From Sipunculus nudus (lineage: Eukaryota > Annelida > Sipuncula > Golfingiida > Sipunculidae), in NCBI GenBank assembly GCA_026874595.1, contig CM049307.1, positions 35,570,862 through 35,634,861 of the forward strand: 64,000 nt of DNA. Reading direction: 5' to 3'. The position numbers and the translations under genes are program-made. Below are positions 37,375-49,854 of this stretch, in pieces. Under the pieces are notes generated by a model. That model saw only the letters and a list, made by a program, of their open reading frames with translations. It searched no databases and was not told the DNA's origin. Within the stretch, counting starts at the first letter, position 1. Each line of letters opens with the position of its first letter.

Positions 37375-38124
37375 TCAAACTAAGGGACTTGTGTTAGCAT
37401 CACTTCCTGTCCTTGTTATATTTTCATCTTTTGAGTTATCCTGCTCCTCATAGTAACTGCATGCTGCCTTCAGCGTTGGGAGCAAGTCAAGATTATCAGC
37501 GTACAAGACTAGCTGTCTCCGGAAGCTGGGATTGGTTAAAATGCGCGGGCGTTTACGACGAATGTCATTCACCGCCCGGAAGAGGTCAGTGCGCATGACA
37601 GCTAACAGATAACCCAATATGACACAGACGCTTCTGTTTATTGCTTTCATGCAATGTACTAATACTCTCCCATTCAAACGTTTGGCATCATTTATGAAGT
37701 TTATAGCAGGTGTAAAATGCTGAGTGATGTTATAATCATCTATATCCTCCGCATAAAACGGCAAGTATTTGAAGACGCCGTAACGTGATAAAGAGGCCGC
37801 CACCGTCGCATTCGAAGAGACCGCTGCACAGTTGATCACGTGCGTTATACCGAGACGTTGTAAAACCGGGAAATCCTCCGCATCATTGAACGTTCCTAAA
37901 TATAAGTAATCAAGCACTTTGACAGGAGTGTCTTTTCCACTCTGGGAACCAGAATTTGGCGGACTGCTGTTGAGGAGATTACACAAGGCGGCCTCGTATT
38001 GGTCAACTCGTGCTTCCGCGGCGTCCCTCTCCGCGTCCATGGTCTCCGGACTGGCTGGTTTAGGCTTGTCCGCGTCCCAGACTTTGCTTGAATACACTGG
38101 CAGACAGCACCAAGAGATTGGCAT
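37375..38124 (-). CDS. Atypical dual-specificity phosphatase A, 249 residues
   Basis: One uninterrupted coding exon from ATG at 38124. The dual-specificity phosphatase domain spans about residues 66-215. Landmarks are VLDYLYLGTFNDAEDF, LGITHVINCAA, the general-acid region AEDIDDYNITQHF (residues 125-137) and the P-loop VHCMKAINRS with Cys158 and Arg164. It would dephosphorylate Ser/Thr/Tyr residues of protein (or other phospho-) substrates in the cytosol or nucleus. The P-loop differs from the usual HCxxGxxRS: Ala replaces the Gly, and Asn precedes Arg. Cys and Arg are present, so activity is possible but uncertain. A later ATG at residue 29 aligns with the start region of phosphatase B (DQYEAALCNLL against APYEAALRRII) and may be the true start. 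An acceptor-like ACATAG just upstream allows a non-coding first exon. The C-terminal 35 residues are low-complexity and acidic. Confidence 0.88.
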   Translation of the reverse strand: MPISWCCLPVYSSKVWDADKPKPASPETMDAERDAAEARVDQYEAALCNLLNSSPPNSGSQSGKDTPVKVLDYLYLGTFNDAEDFPVLQRLGITHVINCAAVSSNATVAASLSRYGVFKYLPFYAEDIDDYNITQHFTPAINFINDAKRLNGRVLVHCMKAINRSVCVILGYLLAVMRTDLFRAVNDIRRKRPRILTNPSFRRQLVLYADNLDLLPTLKAACSYYEEQDNSKDENITRTGSDANTSPLV

Positions 38125-38278
38125 CCTTGTTCTATGTAAAAATATTCAAAATAACACAAGAGTAATTGACATTGAAGAAATCATTCACAGTGTGCATGGA
38201 TTTTCATTTATTTTGCACCAAATTTCGATCGATAAAGTAGTTAAAAACCAAAATATCAGGGTCATCACTGATAGGGAT

Positions 38279-38280
<2 letters not shown>

Positions 38281-38354
<74 letters not shown>

Positions 38355-38359
38355 ATATA
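38281..38359. repeat. (TA)n microsatellite
   Basis: About 38 TA units with one interruption at 38341. The YIYIYI ORF on the plus strand is an artefact. Confidence 0.9.
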
Positions 38360-41019
38360 ATGAATATTAAGAATGAATATTAAGAATGAAAATATGACAG
38401 AAAATATATAACAGTACTATAAGAGTAATAGAAGAGAATCTTTGCAAACTCATACCAGAGCCACTAAATTAGTGTATAAGTTTGATGTGAGTGATAGATA
38501 AACTTCATTTCTTTACTCATTGCTATAACGGTGGTTTTCAGCCTGTGACGGCACTGGCGGGTACAAAACTGCACAACTCGGGAATTACAAGGTAATCCGT
38601 TCACAACTTCGCTCATATAAGGGTACTATATATCAGGAGAGTTAACCCGTATGCTTAATTATATAATTTGGAATTAAATCATACCACAAATATAGGATAT
38701 TCTCTGCAATATAAAAGACCATTTACCTTTTGAATTCAGTCCTCCTGGCTTGTTCAAGAAAGATGTGGTGTCCTTAGAGGTATGTTCCCAGAGGTGCATG
38801 AGCTCATGTTTTCACATCCAGAAGCGCACGTGGTATAGTGGTTTAGGTTTCCACAAACTTTGTCACAGGAGAACTGTTCCGAATAAAACCACATTACCGC
38901 CCATCAGTCTGTTTCACTTTGTGCACAGCCGAGTGCCGCCGCACCACTGACATGTACAACAAGCCCTGGTAACATGACCTGGACTCATCTTTCCCCGGAA
39001 CCTGTTTAGGGACAGGGTCACTCGGTGCGCTAATCTTTTCCCGCCATCATCTTCAAAATTAAGATGCAATGTCAGTCGTAGATCAAAAGTTTTCGTAAAT
39101 TGTTTCGTGGTCCGGCTGGGTAGGTTTTCCTGGAACGACCAGTCGTAATGTCTGCGTTTTTGCCTGGATCCGCCGTGACGTAATGACTGGATATCACTGG
39201 CCCGACAGCACAGAATAACTGATGCAGCAATAGTGTCTTACAAGCTGGCAATGTACACGAGGCCAAGGGCATGCAGAGTGGCTGGAAATGAAACACTGGC
39301 TGCATGTACAGGGGGCTGCGGTACGCCACTAAACTCACATGATGCATTAGTACGGGCACTATCTCAGCAAGCAGCCTGTATTTACAGCCAGACCGGGTTT
39401 ATCTGTCAGTCCGTATCGTTCAGCTTATCATTACGCGTTTCTTCTACGGGGGCACTTGTGTTAGCACGGCTTTTGTGTCTTTGGTGATTGAGGGTCACTA
39501 TACTTCAAAAGAGTTAAGCTTCCTAGGGCTAACTGTCAGACAGATAGTTGGTAAACACGCAGCACATGTTTTATAGATGTAGGGATGTTCGTTTTTGTCA
39601 ATTTTTTACATGTACTCAGAAAAAAATTAGTTGAATACCGTGCTTTGATTTATCGCTAATTATAGTTATCGCAGTCATAAAATACTTAATTGCCACTTAA
39701 GATTTTACCATAAGCCAGCATTTTAACTTCTGTTTATGGTTACTACTGGCTTTAAGCCTCTGGTCAACGACCATGTGATAAATCATTCATGGTTTAGCTG
39801 ACAATTAATGACTGGTACCTTTGGGAAGGTATGATAAGGTATGATTTCTTTGATAATTTGCATGATTGTTCGCAAGGATTGGAGTTATACAGATGATCGA
39901 AACAAAGCGAGAAAAGCCAAACTGCAGATATGACGTAATTATCAAGAATGTTAGGTTTAGAATAGATTAAAATCCTGTTTGGCCATCATTTTTCATGTAA
40001 TTGTTTAATATTGTCTCCGTATCACATGCTGACATAAATATAAAGCTTGTTGATGTCTGACATGGTGCCCGGTCCACTGATGCGTCATGCTCAGCCTTGT
40101 ATAAAGCCAATTCTATCCTCTGCTTTTAGATCATCAATTCTGATTTTATCAATTTCTATTTTATGTAGGCCTATGATTTTTTGTTACTGCAAACATATTA
40201 CCATATCATTTAATAAACAAGAGAGAGAGAGTGAGAGAGACAGACAGACATATTGATTGATGTTTTCAATTCTTTGCTTTTAGAAGTTTTCTTATTGGAT
40301 TTTCTTTTTATGAACCAAGAAGTTCTTCTCTATCCTTCCGAAAGATTTTTATGAGATTTAAATGCAAATGCTATCTACACTAAAATGTTTGCAGCATGAT
40401 TTCATGTATATGACGAGAAAGGAGTTGTTTTAAAAACCTTTATAAAGATCCATCAACAATCATGTATCCCTCATGTATTACTATAAAAATATTTGTAAAT
40501 ATATTATGTTCACGGTTTAAATCTTAAAGATAATGGCGCTGAGTTTCAAACTATAAAATCTCTGGAAATGTATAATTTTTTTTATTAACGGAACATGTTG
40601 TATACACATTATACATTATCGAGGAATGTATTTATATAATGTATATGTAAAAACACATATGGAGGTAGATGTCAAGGACCGCCATCTGCCGGAATTGTAC
40701 TGCATCGCGGCTTACACAACAATGACAAGCGGTATACAAGGATATCTGCATGTATATAATCCCACTACACTGTCAGGTTACACAGGTTTATAACCAGATA
40801 TGCTGGCATGTGTACTGTAGTAAGCAATCTTTATTTAGTTTACCACAACAAAGCGTGAGCATGTAAACAAACAAAAAGGCCGCAATAAACAATTAATGAG
40901 CCATGCGCCTCCCATGTGAAAATACAGCATATGGACGAAAAGGAATAATCTCAGGGAAGTCATAGGAATTTAGAAGTCGTGTCAAATGCATTTAAAGTTG
41001 TCAAAAAAATTACAAATTG

Positions 41020-41900
41020 ATAAAGAAAATAAACGTGCTAACATTTTCAAAAATGTAGGTGGCGCCACCAACTATTAATACTATAGAAGGTATAAATCTT
41101 TTAAAAAATATGGCAAACTAGATTTTAGTATTTGTATTCTCGGATATTCTATCTAAAATGGACTTTCATTTATTTCTTACCTGTAACAATTTTGCTACAG
41201 TTTTTCTTGAAATTTGAAATTTAAACTGTTTCTACCAATATCTCGGACGAGTTCGGAAACCGGTGACTTTGAACCCCATCATCAAGGTCAAATGGACAAA
41301 ACAGAATTTTTGTGAATCCCATAAATTTTTAAGTATTGCATATTTTTTTTCTCAAAGTTGAAACAGTATAAGCGTTTCAACTAAGTTCTTTACGGATTCG
41401 AAAACCGGTGACTTTGACCTCGATCTTCAAGGTCAAATAAGCCGGAATAGAGAGTATATGTGAACGCTATAATTTCTGAACCACTCAATATATTTTCATG
41501 AAATTGGGAGTGGCGGCCCATAGTGATAGCAAATATATATCTGATTTTGCATTGCATGTGAAATGTTTCTGAAAAGAATTCGGAAGTGTTCGGAAACCGG
41601 TGAGCCTGACCTACATCTTTAAGGTCAAATCAGTCGGAATAGAAAGAGTTTTGAAGAAGTCTGAATTTTTTCCCTCAAATTTGGGGATAGGAGGCCCAAA
41701 GGGAGGGGAGGCATATATCTGTTTTTGCAGTGCAATAGCGCAATAGCTCTTTTTGTGACCTTGAAAATGCGAAAATTAAGGCCATGAATATTCGAATGCG
41801 AGTTGCTCCTCATTAGATGCATCAGTATTGTGACGGTGCCTCTAATTCTCCTAGAGTTATTGCTACCAAAAGGAACGTTATTCATGGAAGATTACGAGTA
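41020..41900. repeat. Repeat block with three copies of a GGTGAC-TTTGACC / AAGGTCAAAT motif
   Basis: At about 41255, 41400 and 41590 the pattern 'cgga(a)aaccggtgactttga' followed about 10 bases later by 'tcaaggtcaaat' recurs, spaced about 150-190 bp. The ggtggcgccacc palindrome is at 41058-41069. No coding sequence. Confidence 0.6.
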
Positions 41901-42773
41901 ACTGAAACACTGAAATTTAATTCCTTTATTTAAACATTCAAAAACAAACGATTTAACAAATAAATAAATAATATCACCATTTTGGATGCTTGTAATATAC
42001 ATATACCAGTGCATAGGAGAAAATATTCATAATCCGTACATGGAACCGCACGATCAGTTCCGATATGAAACGACGGGATGTCGAACAAACACACCGTTTT
42101 TGTATTTTACTAGATTTCAAGAAAGAAGAAGTTGTACTCCTTATCAGTGCTGCCCACCTGGTAAAACCTCTGTCCTATCATAATCTCATGATATCCTTTC
42201 ATCTATTGTTTCTTCAATTGAAAAAAAAACTCAATGTTTCTAAACAACTGTGTTTCTACACAAACTATCTTTTCTGTTCTTATCGTATCGTCCTTTATCT
42301 TATCTTGTGTTGTACCACCGTCGCTCTACTTTTGCAAGTTCATCTCTCCAACCATCCGACTGACCCATTTATTCTATCATATAACATGCCACATTTTATG
42401 TATCATCATGTGAATTAAAGTTGTGCGCCGTAACTCTGCTGCCTTGCTGTAAACAGTGTGCAATTCAAAAGTGTGCAAAGACCGATATGAGTGCGAGAAA
42501 TCCATGTCTGCGCATGCGTGCTACGTTTTTAAGAAATTTTCCGTAACGACACTGACAATAGATTCTGGCCAATCATTTTAGCACATGCTGGATCGTATTT
42601 TTATGTAAAGCTGAGGTAGCAAATATTTTTATGCATATGTTTTCATCTGACTAACAAATGTAGAGATTAGCAAAATCCAGATATATAGGAAATATAACGT
42701 ACTCTCCTTATACTTTAACACAGCCCCTGTTTTTTTATAAATATAAATAATTTAACTTCCGGTTCCTGTTAAA

Positions 42774-43355
42774 TCATGTATACTCTTCTACATTTCCTAA
42801 GAGATCTCTTTCTCGCGCAAACTCGATAAGTTGCGCCCTGAAGCCTTTATTACAGAGGACGGTACCTCGTTTATTCTTGACGGCCATCACCGTGTCAAGC
42901 AAAGTCTTCTTTTCATAAAGCATGATATAAGCGACTGCAATGATGGCGCTACGGTTAATCCCCATTGCACAGTGCACAAGCGATCGCCCACCGCCTTCAA
43001 GCGAGCTATCTATAAACTCCTTAGCTTCGTCGAAATGCTGTAACATGTTATAGCCATCTTCATCTTTCGCGTGGAATTGTTTGTAAGCAGTTATGCCGCT
43101 GTCTTCGTCGTAAGGGTTATCGTCGCACTGAGAGAACGCGGCGCAGTTTAAAACGTGAGTAATTCCGAAATCCCGGAGCTTGTCGATGGCGTACGCGTCA
43201 GTGTAGTCGCCAAGGAACACGTGATCTATTAGTTGCGTGGGACCGCTCCTGCTCGTGACGTAAGGAGGCTTGTGGATGATCCGCCTTAGGGCTGCTTCAT
43301 AGGGGGCGTCATCGGCCATGTTCATAAAGTAATCCACCCTGCCCCTTACAGTCAT
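42774..43355 (-). CDS. Atypical dual-specificity phosphatase B, 193 residues
   Basis: Coding from ATG at 43355 to TGA at 42774. The exon itself extends to an acceptor (gtttgcag) at 43403 and stays in frame, so an upstream coding exon cannot be excluded; another in-frame ATG is at 43319 (MADDAPYEAAL). Phosphatase landmarks are LIDHVFLGDYTDAYAI, FGITHVLNCAAFSQCDD, the acid region AKDEDGYNMLQHF (residues 96-108) and a canonical P-loop VHCAMGINRS with Cys129 and Arg135. The C-terminal FRAQLIEFARERDLL helix matches the usual DSP end. It is clearly a paralogue of phosphatase A, 4.6 kb away on the same strand, pointing to local gene duplication. Substrate unknown. Confidence 0.9.
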   Translation of the reverse strand: MTVRGRVDYFMNMADDAPYEAALRRIIHKPPYVTSRSGPTQLIDHVFLGDYTDAYAIDKLRDFGITHVLNCAAFSQCDDNPYDEDSGITAYKQFHAKDEDGYNMLQHFDEAKEFIDSSLEGGGRSLVHCAMGINRSAIIAVAYIMLYEKKTLLDTVMAVKNKRGTVLCNKGFRAQLIEFARERDLLGNVEEYT

Positions 43356-43403
43356 GTACGGGGGGTGACGGCCGCATGGACGACGCCTCCCGCTGCCTGA
43401 TGT

Positions 43404-43880
43404 CTGCAAACACAGATAATCCAGTGGAGTATTCTTTGGATCTATATATAATGTACATATTTATAGGCCTACAGTATAATGTTTTTTTAATAAGACGCCT
43501 TAACAATCATTCTATAGATGCCTATAAAAATGATCATATTCTGATTATACAACATTATAGCTCAAACAAAATAAATATATGATGAATAAAGGCAGAAGAA
43601 CGTGAATGGTAGATGTTAATGGTAAATGGCAAATGACAAACCAGTAAAAGCAGAGATGATTAAATTTCATTACCAGTAAGAAACATGGAATAAATTATGG
43701 CCTATAGTCCTATGCATGTCATTTTTTTCTGAACAATCCATAAAGCCATTCATGTGTACGCATTTTACCTAATATGTACATCAGAAAGTTAAGGGCGTTC
43801 ATGCCAACGACTAAAAAGTAATCATATATTTATAGGCATTGTCTGTGAAGACATTTCTTTCAAAGACAATTCAGTCCATT
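43404..43880. other. Upstream of phosphatase B, no gene seen
   Basis: AT-rich sequence; likely first intron or promoter of phosphatase B. A short run of 'ggtagatgttaatggtaaatggcaaatgac' type direct repeats lies at 43.6 kb. Confidence 0.4.
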
Positions 43881-45348
43881 AATTGTATCCGCCAAAACAG
43901 AGTTTTGCGGATACTATGTTTTCAGCTGCACGCCGCCGCCGCCGCCGCCGCCGCCGCGTAGGTTTCCGGAGAACTCCTCTGTAACCACTGGGCGGAATTT
44001 TACGAAACCCGGGATTATGTTCGGGTCACATGTGAACTGCTGCGCCCCGATTTTGTATTGACCTCTGACCTTTCCTCTGCGCTCTGCGTCCGTTTGTGCG
44101 TCTGTTTCCACACATAAACCCACATATCTCGGGAACCGTTTGACCGATCAGGAAAATTTTTTTGCACAAATGTAGCCCTTGGAGAGCTTTATAACATACA
44201 CAAAAAATGGTGGCGCCACCTGCAACCATGTTTGCACAGTGTCCATCTGTTCGTCTGCCTTGGGTTAAAATCACTCATATCTCTGCAGTGACTTGACTAA
44301 TTCACCTGAAATTTGGCATGCGTATACATCCTGGATGGCTTTTCTGATTTTGTGACAGGTGGCGCCACCTACATTCACGTTTACGCTGCAGACATCCTAG
44401 CTCATATCTCGGGAACCGTTTGACCGATCAGGAAAATTTTTTTGCACAAATGTAGCCCTTAGAGAGCTTTATAACATACACAAAAAATGGTGGCGCCACC
44501 TGCAACCATGTTTGCACAGTGTCCATCTGTTCATCTGCCTTGGGTTAAAATCACTCATATCTCTGCAGTGACTTGACTAATTCACCTGAAATTTGGCATG
44601 CGTATACATCCTGGATAGCTTTTCTGATTTTGTGACAGGTGGCGCCACCTACATTCACATTTACGCTGCAGACATCCAAGCTCATATCTCGGGAACCGTT
44701 TGACCGATCAGGAAAATTTTTTTGCACAAATGTAGCCCTTGGAGAGCTTTATAACATACGCAAAACTTGTGGTGCCACCTGCAGCCATTTTTGCACAGCT
44801 CCTGTCTGTTTGTCTGCCATGGGATAAAATCACTCATATCTCGGCAGTGGTTTGACATATCTGGCTAAAAGTTTGCAGGTTTATACATCCCCGACAGCTC
44901 TCTTCATTTTATGACAGGTGGAGCCACCTGCATTCTAGTTTATGCAGCAGACATCCAAGCTCATATCTTGGGAACCGTTTGACCGATTCGGCAAAAGTTT
45001 TGCATGTGTATAGTTCTCACATAGCTCTTTATCATACGCAAAACTGGTGCCGTCACCTGCAACCATTTTTGCTCAGCGTCCATCTGATTGTCTGCCACGG
45101 GCTAAAATCACTCATATACATGTAGTGGTTTGACTTATCTGCCTTAAATTTTGCATATGTATACAACCGGGATGGCTTTCTGGATTTTGTGGTAGGGGGG
45201 CAACCTTCATACACAATTTGGCTGCAGACATCCATGCTAATATGCAACACTCTATTTCCCCTTGCCACTTTATCCATGCCTCACTTCACCCGTTCCACTC
45301 TGATTTAGGCGGATACACGTAGTCGCTTGTCGACTACCCGTATTCTAG
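43881..45348 (+). mobile_element. Family A non-autonomous element with tandem core (Helentron/HINE or 'pearl'-like)
   Basis: The 5' side has gtatccgccaaaac (43885) followed by its near-complement gttttgcggatac. The 3' side has ggcggatac (45308-45316), then a hairpin gtagtcg-cttgt-cgactac (45319-45337), then ccgtatt and CTAGTT (45345-45350). The core is about four units of about 280 bp, each starting 'catatctcgggaaccgtttg', at 44122, 44403, 44683 and 44962; the last ones are more diverged. Each full unit carries two ggtggcgccacc palindromes. A (GCC)n run lies at about 43931-43957. No protein is encoded. The layout is that described for HINEs/pearl elements of bivalves (family knowledge; assignment is inference). 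Confidence 0.75.
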
Positions 45349-45715
45349 TTACTAATTCACGGTTTCACCTAGTTTTTTTTCAGGAGAAAGTGACAGGAGA
45401 GATAAACCCTAGTGGACAAATGACAAGCGATATGGCACCGCAAGACCGGTCTCATTATAGGCCTAGATCAAACTATCCAAGATGCAGGATGACGTCATAA
45501 GAAGATTCAGTCTTGTGATATCTGTTGCTGTGGACAGAAATACATGGAAAGCTGTAAGATCCTTGTTATAATCACTTAATTAAAATTTGAGTACGTATCA
45601 TAATTTTGTGGATTCAACAGACTCTCTTCTGGTCATTGTGTTTTAATGATTTAAATAGACAAAAAAGGTATAAATTTTTTGAAGGGTTAAACACAGAAGA
45701 ATGCTCATATCAATG

Positions 45716-45716
45716 G

Positions 45717-45772
<56 letters not shown>

Positions 45773-45806
45773 TGTGTGAGGGTGTGTGTGTGTGTGTGTG
45801 TGTGTA
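45716..45806. repeat. (TA)n-(GT)n compound microsatellite
   Basis: TA units, then GT with a short GC insert, then GT again. Confidence 0.9.
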
Positions 45807-46519
45807 AGTAATAGCCACTTTATTTTATTTGTACTATAGTATGATAGTAAAATGTTAAGATATCTTAAATTAAAGTAAAAAAAGTGATTTTTTTTACTTG
45901 AACAAAATATGCATTTGTGACCCAGACAAAAGTGAAAATAAAATTCATATTCTGGGTGAAAACTGATTTGAGCAATTTTTCGGGCGATATTCGATAATTA
46001 TACTACAAACAAATTATTCGAAGTATCAAGGAAGATACAGGATGATCACTGATTTGAGGCAGATGTTGTCTGCAGTATTCTGGAGGAAGACTAGATAGCA
46101 GAGGTCAAATGATATGCCACAGGGTCGAGAGTGAGACATCACCAGACTAACACCTCGGGGGTTATATTATGCGTGCGCCTAATTGGGACCTGGGTGACTT
46201 CTTGTGTATTCCCTCCCCATGATGAAACACTAAGTGAAATCTACCATATGTCGGCCCATGTGTCTATATACTACTGTAGCACGCTACAAACAAATATACA
46301 CATCTAAGGAGAACCAGTTGCTTTATCTTCAAAATAATTAAACTTAAAGAAAGGTTCTAGAGGTTTACAAGTTTTCTTATATTAACTTGTGTACTTTCTA
46401 CTAAGTTAAACCCAGTCATTCGTCTACTTTATCTTTAGAATTTATTGCTGGCTTACTCTGCGTCTTTAAAAACTTTACTTTAAAAACTAAAGGTATTATC
46501 ATTTGGAGGTTTTATAAAA
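45807..46519. other. Intergenic, no gene seen
   Basis: AT-rich, without recognisable exons or repeats. Confidence 0.4.
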
Positions 46520-47232
46520 ATTGACCAGAAAACGTGGATATCACCTCACACAGGCTGCTTGTTTTGTTTATATGAACGTGTTTATACTATGTTGGGGCCC
46601 GCCAAAATAATCAAAACAAATTCAACAAGGGCATCTGGCAGCAAGTCAGATAAGCCATATAGCTTTGCAAATGGCGTTTTGCAACAAGTGACCTTTCTAC
46701 CTTTGCATATATGCAACCTACCACATTAGGTTACATGTTTTTCCCGTTTGTCAACATGTTGTGATAAACAAGTTCATACTTCCTTCACGAAGGCGTTATA
46801 AGAACTTTTCACTGCAAAAACTAACCCTTAGATCATTAATATATACACAGAGGAACCCGTAAATCCCATAAATGCTTTTTTTAAAAGGTAGGTGAATGGG
46901 CACCTTTAATGAACACTATAGTAAAAAAAGTTCTCATAATGCCTCTGTGTCGGACGCATGACTTTGTTTATATTCAAGCTGTTAGTAGACACAACAACGT
47001 TGATAAACGGAATCCGTATACCTATGGTGTTTGGTTGCAGATTTGAAGAAGTAGAAATGACACTACTTGTGAAAGAACCTTTGCAAATCCCTGGTTCGGC
47101 TGACTTATATTATACGTACCGCAGGTTGCCCTTGTTGAATGTGCATGTTTGGATTATTTTGGCGGGCCTCGACATGTTTATAAACGTGGATATTAAAAAA
47201 GAACAGCCTGTGTGCGGCGTTTTCTGTCCTAT
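46520..47232. mobile_element. Foldback (inverted-arm) element
   Basis: The left arm (about 46520-46825) and right arm (about 46915-47232) are inverted copies around a loop of about 90 bp. Matching words, right arm read in reverse complement, are 'cacacaggctg', 'ggcccgccaaaataatc' (17 of 17), 'attcaacaagggca', 'gcaaa', 'tttctac' and 'gttataagaactttt' against 'attatgagaactttt'. Arms differ by scattered substitutions, so it is not recent. No transposase. The plus-strand ORF 46958-47302 runs through the right arm and is probably meaningless. Confidence 0.75.
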
Positions 47233-48070
47233 TTTCATAAACAGGGTAAGTGGATCATCTTTAATTATTAGGCGTCAAATAGCTGAATATAGGACCTTTT
47301 AAGGAAAGGAAATTGTAGCAAAAAATTATAAAAATTTAAGAAAAATCAGTTCTTCACAATCTAATATTCGCCAATTGATCCCTTAATGGATTTTTTATTA
47401 GAGCAGTCTGTGAATCTCCGGCAGTCACATTCATCATATAAACTGTAATTTGAAACCGATCGTTATATTACTCTGCTGATATAAATATTGTAATGATTAA
47501 AGGAGTACTTAGACCCACTTCACTCCGCATTACCTTATTCAAACAAGCCCGATGTTAAAGAAAACCAGTTCTCGGGTTTACACGCTGGGTTTTAACATTA
47601 GAGAGAACAAGCCCGGGATTACATTACACATTAAGCTGGAAGCCCCAGACTGGACCATTTAACTGTTTACAAATAACGTCACGTGGTCGCTCACAAGTAA
47701 ACAGACGCCCTAAACCCGACTGCTGCATGCTATAAACTCAGTGGTGTCTATAAGTGTCAGACGTGCCAATGCATTAATTCTGTTCATTAAGGATCACTCG
47801 GTTACCTAGGCAGCTCCTCCGAAAAGTCAAATGTTACGAGACTATCCATACGTAGGACCCCGACAGAATGTCAGAAATATCGGCAAGAGTCGGCCCGGAA
47901 AGACTTAAAGTCTCGATAATGATCACTTAGACAAACAACTGTTACCGTTTATGGAATATGTCAGAGTCTGGCTGTCGAAAATTGATATCAATTTCGCAGG
48001 AATGACAGTGTTTTTCAATTGCATCTTGATTATAACATTCACATGATAAGAATGTTATGGTCTTATCATA
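47233..48070. other. Intergenic, no gene seen
   Basis: No exon with splice partners; no repeat recognised. Confidence 0.4.
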
Positions 48071-49648
48071 TTTTTTATGCCCCCGCCACAAAGTGGCCGG
48101 GGCATATAGTTTTACCCATGTCCGTCATTCCGTCATTCCGTCATTCTGTCATTCCGTCATTCCGTCCTTCCGTCATTCCGAAATGAAACAGTTGTACGGA
48201 CTTTTTTTTCGCAATGCCTGCAGATATTGGCCTGATTTTTTGTGTGTGGGCAGATATAGACCAGTTACAGATCGAGTTCGCGTTTCGTCCCGGTTGACCT
48301 ACTTTTGACCGTTTTACGGCTCCTAAACTTAGAAAATTTCATGAAAAATAGAAATATTCATGACAGATACAAGTGTACGGACTTTTTTCACAATGCCTGC
48401 AGATATTGGCCTGATTTTTGGTGTGTGAGCAGATATAGACCAGTTAGAGATCGAGTTCGCGTTTCGTCCCGGTTGACCTACTTTTGACCGTTTTACGGCT
48501 CCTAAACTTAGAAAATTTCATGAAAAATAGAAATATTCATGACAGATACACATGTACGGACTTTTTTCACAATGCCTGCAGATATTGGCCTGATTTTTGG
48601 TGTGTGAGCAGATATAGACCAGTTACAGATCGAGTTCGCGTTTGGTCCTGGTTGACCTACTTTTGACCGTTTTACGGCTCCTAAACTTAGAAAATTTCAT
48701 GAAAAATAGAAATATTCATAACAGATACACATGTACGGACTTTTTTTCGCAATGCCTGCAGATATTGGCCTGATTTTTGGTGTGTGAGCAGATATTGACC
48801 AGTTACAGATCTAGTTCGCGTTTGGTCCTGACTGACCTACTTTTGACCGTTTTACGGCTCCTAAACTTAGAAAATTTCATGAAAAATAGAAATATTCATG
48901 ACAGATACACATGTACGTTTTTTTTTTTCTCAGTGCCTGCAGATATTGGTCTGATTTTTGGTGTGTTGGCAGATAATGACCAGTTACAGATGGAGTTCGC
49001 GTTTTGCCCCAGTTGACCTATTTTTGACCGTTTGGCGGTGCTCTCACATAGAAAATTTCATAAAAAAGTGCACATGTATGGACTTTTTTTCGCAGTGCCT
49101 GCAGATATGGGCCTGATTTTTGGTGTGTAGGCAGATAATGACCAGTTACAGATCGAGTTCCTGTTTTGTCTCAGTTGACCTACTTTTGACCATTTGACTG
49201 CTCCTGAACATAGAAAGTTTCATGAAAAATATAAATTTTCATAACAAATGCATATGTACTGACTTTTTTTCCTCAATGCCTGCAGATACCACCCTGATTT
49301 TTTTTGTGTGGGCAGATAATGACAGTTACAGATCGAGTTTGCGTTTCATCCTGGTTGACCTACTTTTGATTGTTTTACGGATCCTAAACATAGAAAATTT
49401 CATGAAAGACAGAAATTTTTATGGGAAAATGCACATGTACGGACTTTTTTTCACAATGCCTGCATATACTGGCATGATTTTTGGTGTGTTGCTTGATAAT
49501 GACCCGTTACACATCGAGTTTGCATTTTGCCCTTGTTGACCTACTTTTGACCATATGACACCTCCTGAACTTAAAAAATTTTCCAAATTTTACAAATGTT
49601 TCTAATTTGCCCAAGGCGGGGGCATTCGTGTCGTTCCGACACATCTAG
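48071..49648 (+). mobile_element. Family B non-autonomous element with tandem core (Helentron/HINE-like)
   Basis: The 5' end has atgcccccgcc (48077) and the 3' end its complement ggcgggggcat (49615-49625), then a hairpin gtgtcg-ttc-cgacac (49628-49642), then at and CTAGTT (49645-49650). Between are an octamer array (ccgtcatt)n at about 48121-48181 and about eight units of about 180 bp. The word 'ttttacggctcctaaac' or its variant marks units at 48311, 48490, 48669, 48849, 49030, 49190, 49372 and 49551. One unit is about 20 bp short. The left units are nearly identical and the right ones diverged. Repeated 60-residue ORFs across it are by-products of the unit. Confidence 0.8.
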
Positions 49649-49854
49649 TTTAAAGTAAATTCATCTGTGTAACATATGTATATGTCATGTGCACATTTTC
49701 CCCCTGTATCCAAGCCAGTGCTTCCATGAATAAGTCTATGTATCTTCTAACTCTCAAACTTATAGAAATTCGGCTCGGCTGTCATAAAGAATTCAGTAAT
49801 AAGTTGACGTTACACTTCATTTTGAGGGACAAGCCATCCAAATGTGCACTGCCT

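Larger units (their letters stand above)
38125..42773. other. Between the two phosphatase genes, no gene seen
   Basis: It contains a (TA)n tract at 38281-38359, a short (GA)n tract near 40220-40238, and a block at 41.0-41.9 kb of repeat sequence listed separately. The 38.9-39.5 kb part is less AT-rich but shows no splice-bounded exon. The upstream non-coding exon of phosphatase A should lie at its left end. Confidence 0.4.

Noticed and set aside
37919-38383. 154-residue plus-strand ORF
   Set aside because: Antisense to phosphatase A and then a run of YI from the TA microsatellite.
43914-45277. ORFs across the 44-45 kb and 63-64 kb arrays
   Set aside because: They repeat with the family A unit and contain no start context, domain or splice partner.
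46958-47302. 114-residue plus-strand ORF
   Set aside because: It lies across the right arm of the foldback element and has no recognisable domain.
48121-48181. (ccgtcatt)n as a CRISPR-like array
   Set aside because: Octamer repeats without spacers, inside a eukaryotic transposable element.
48057-49539. Series of similar 60-105 residue plus-strand ORFs
   Set aside because: They are the 180-bp tandem unit of family B read in frame; 179-bp units put successive copies in shifted frames, and diverged copies break the pattern.
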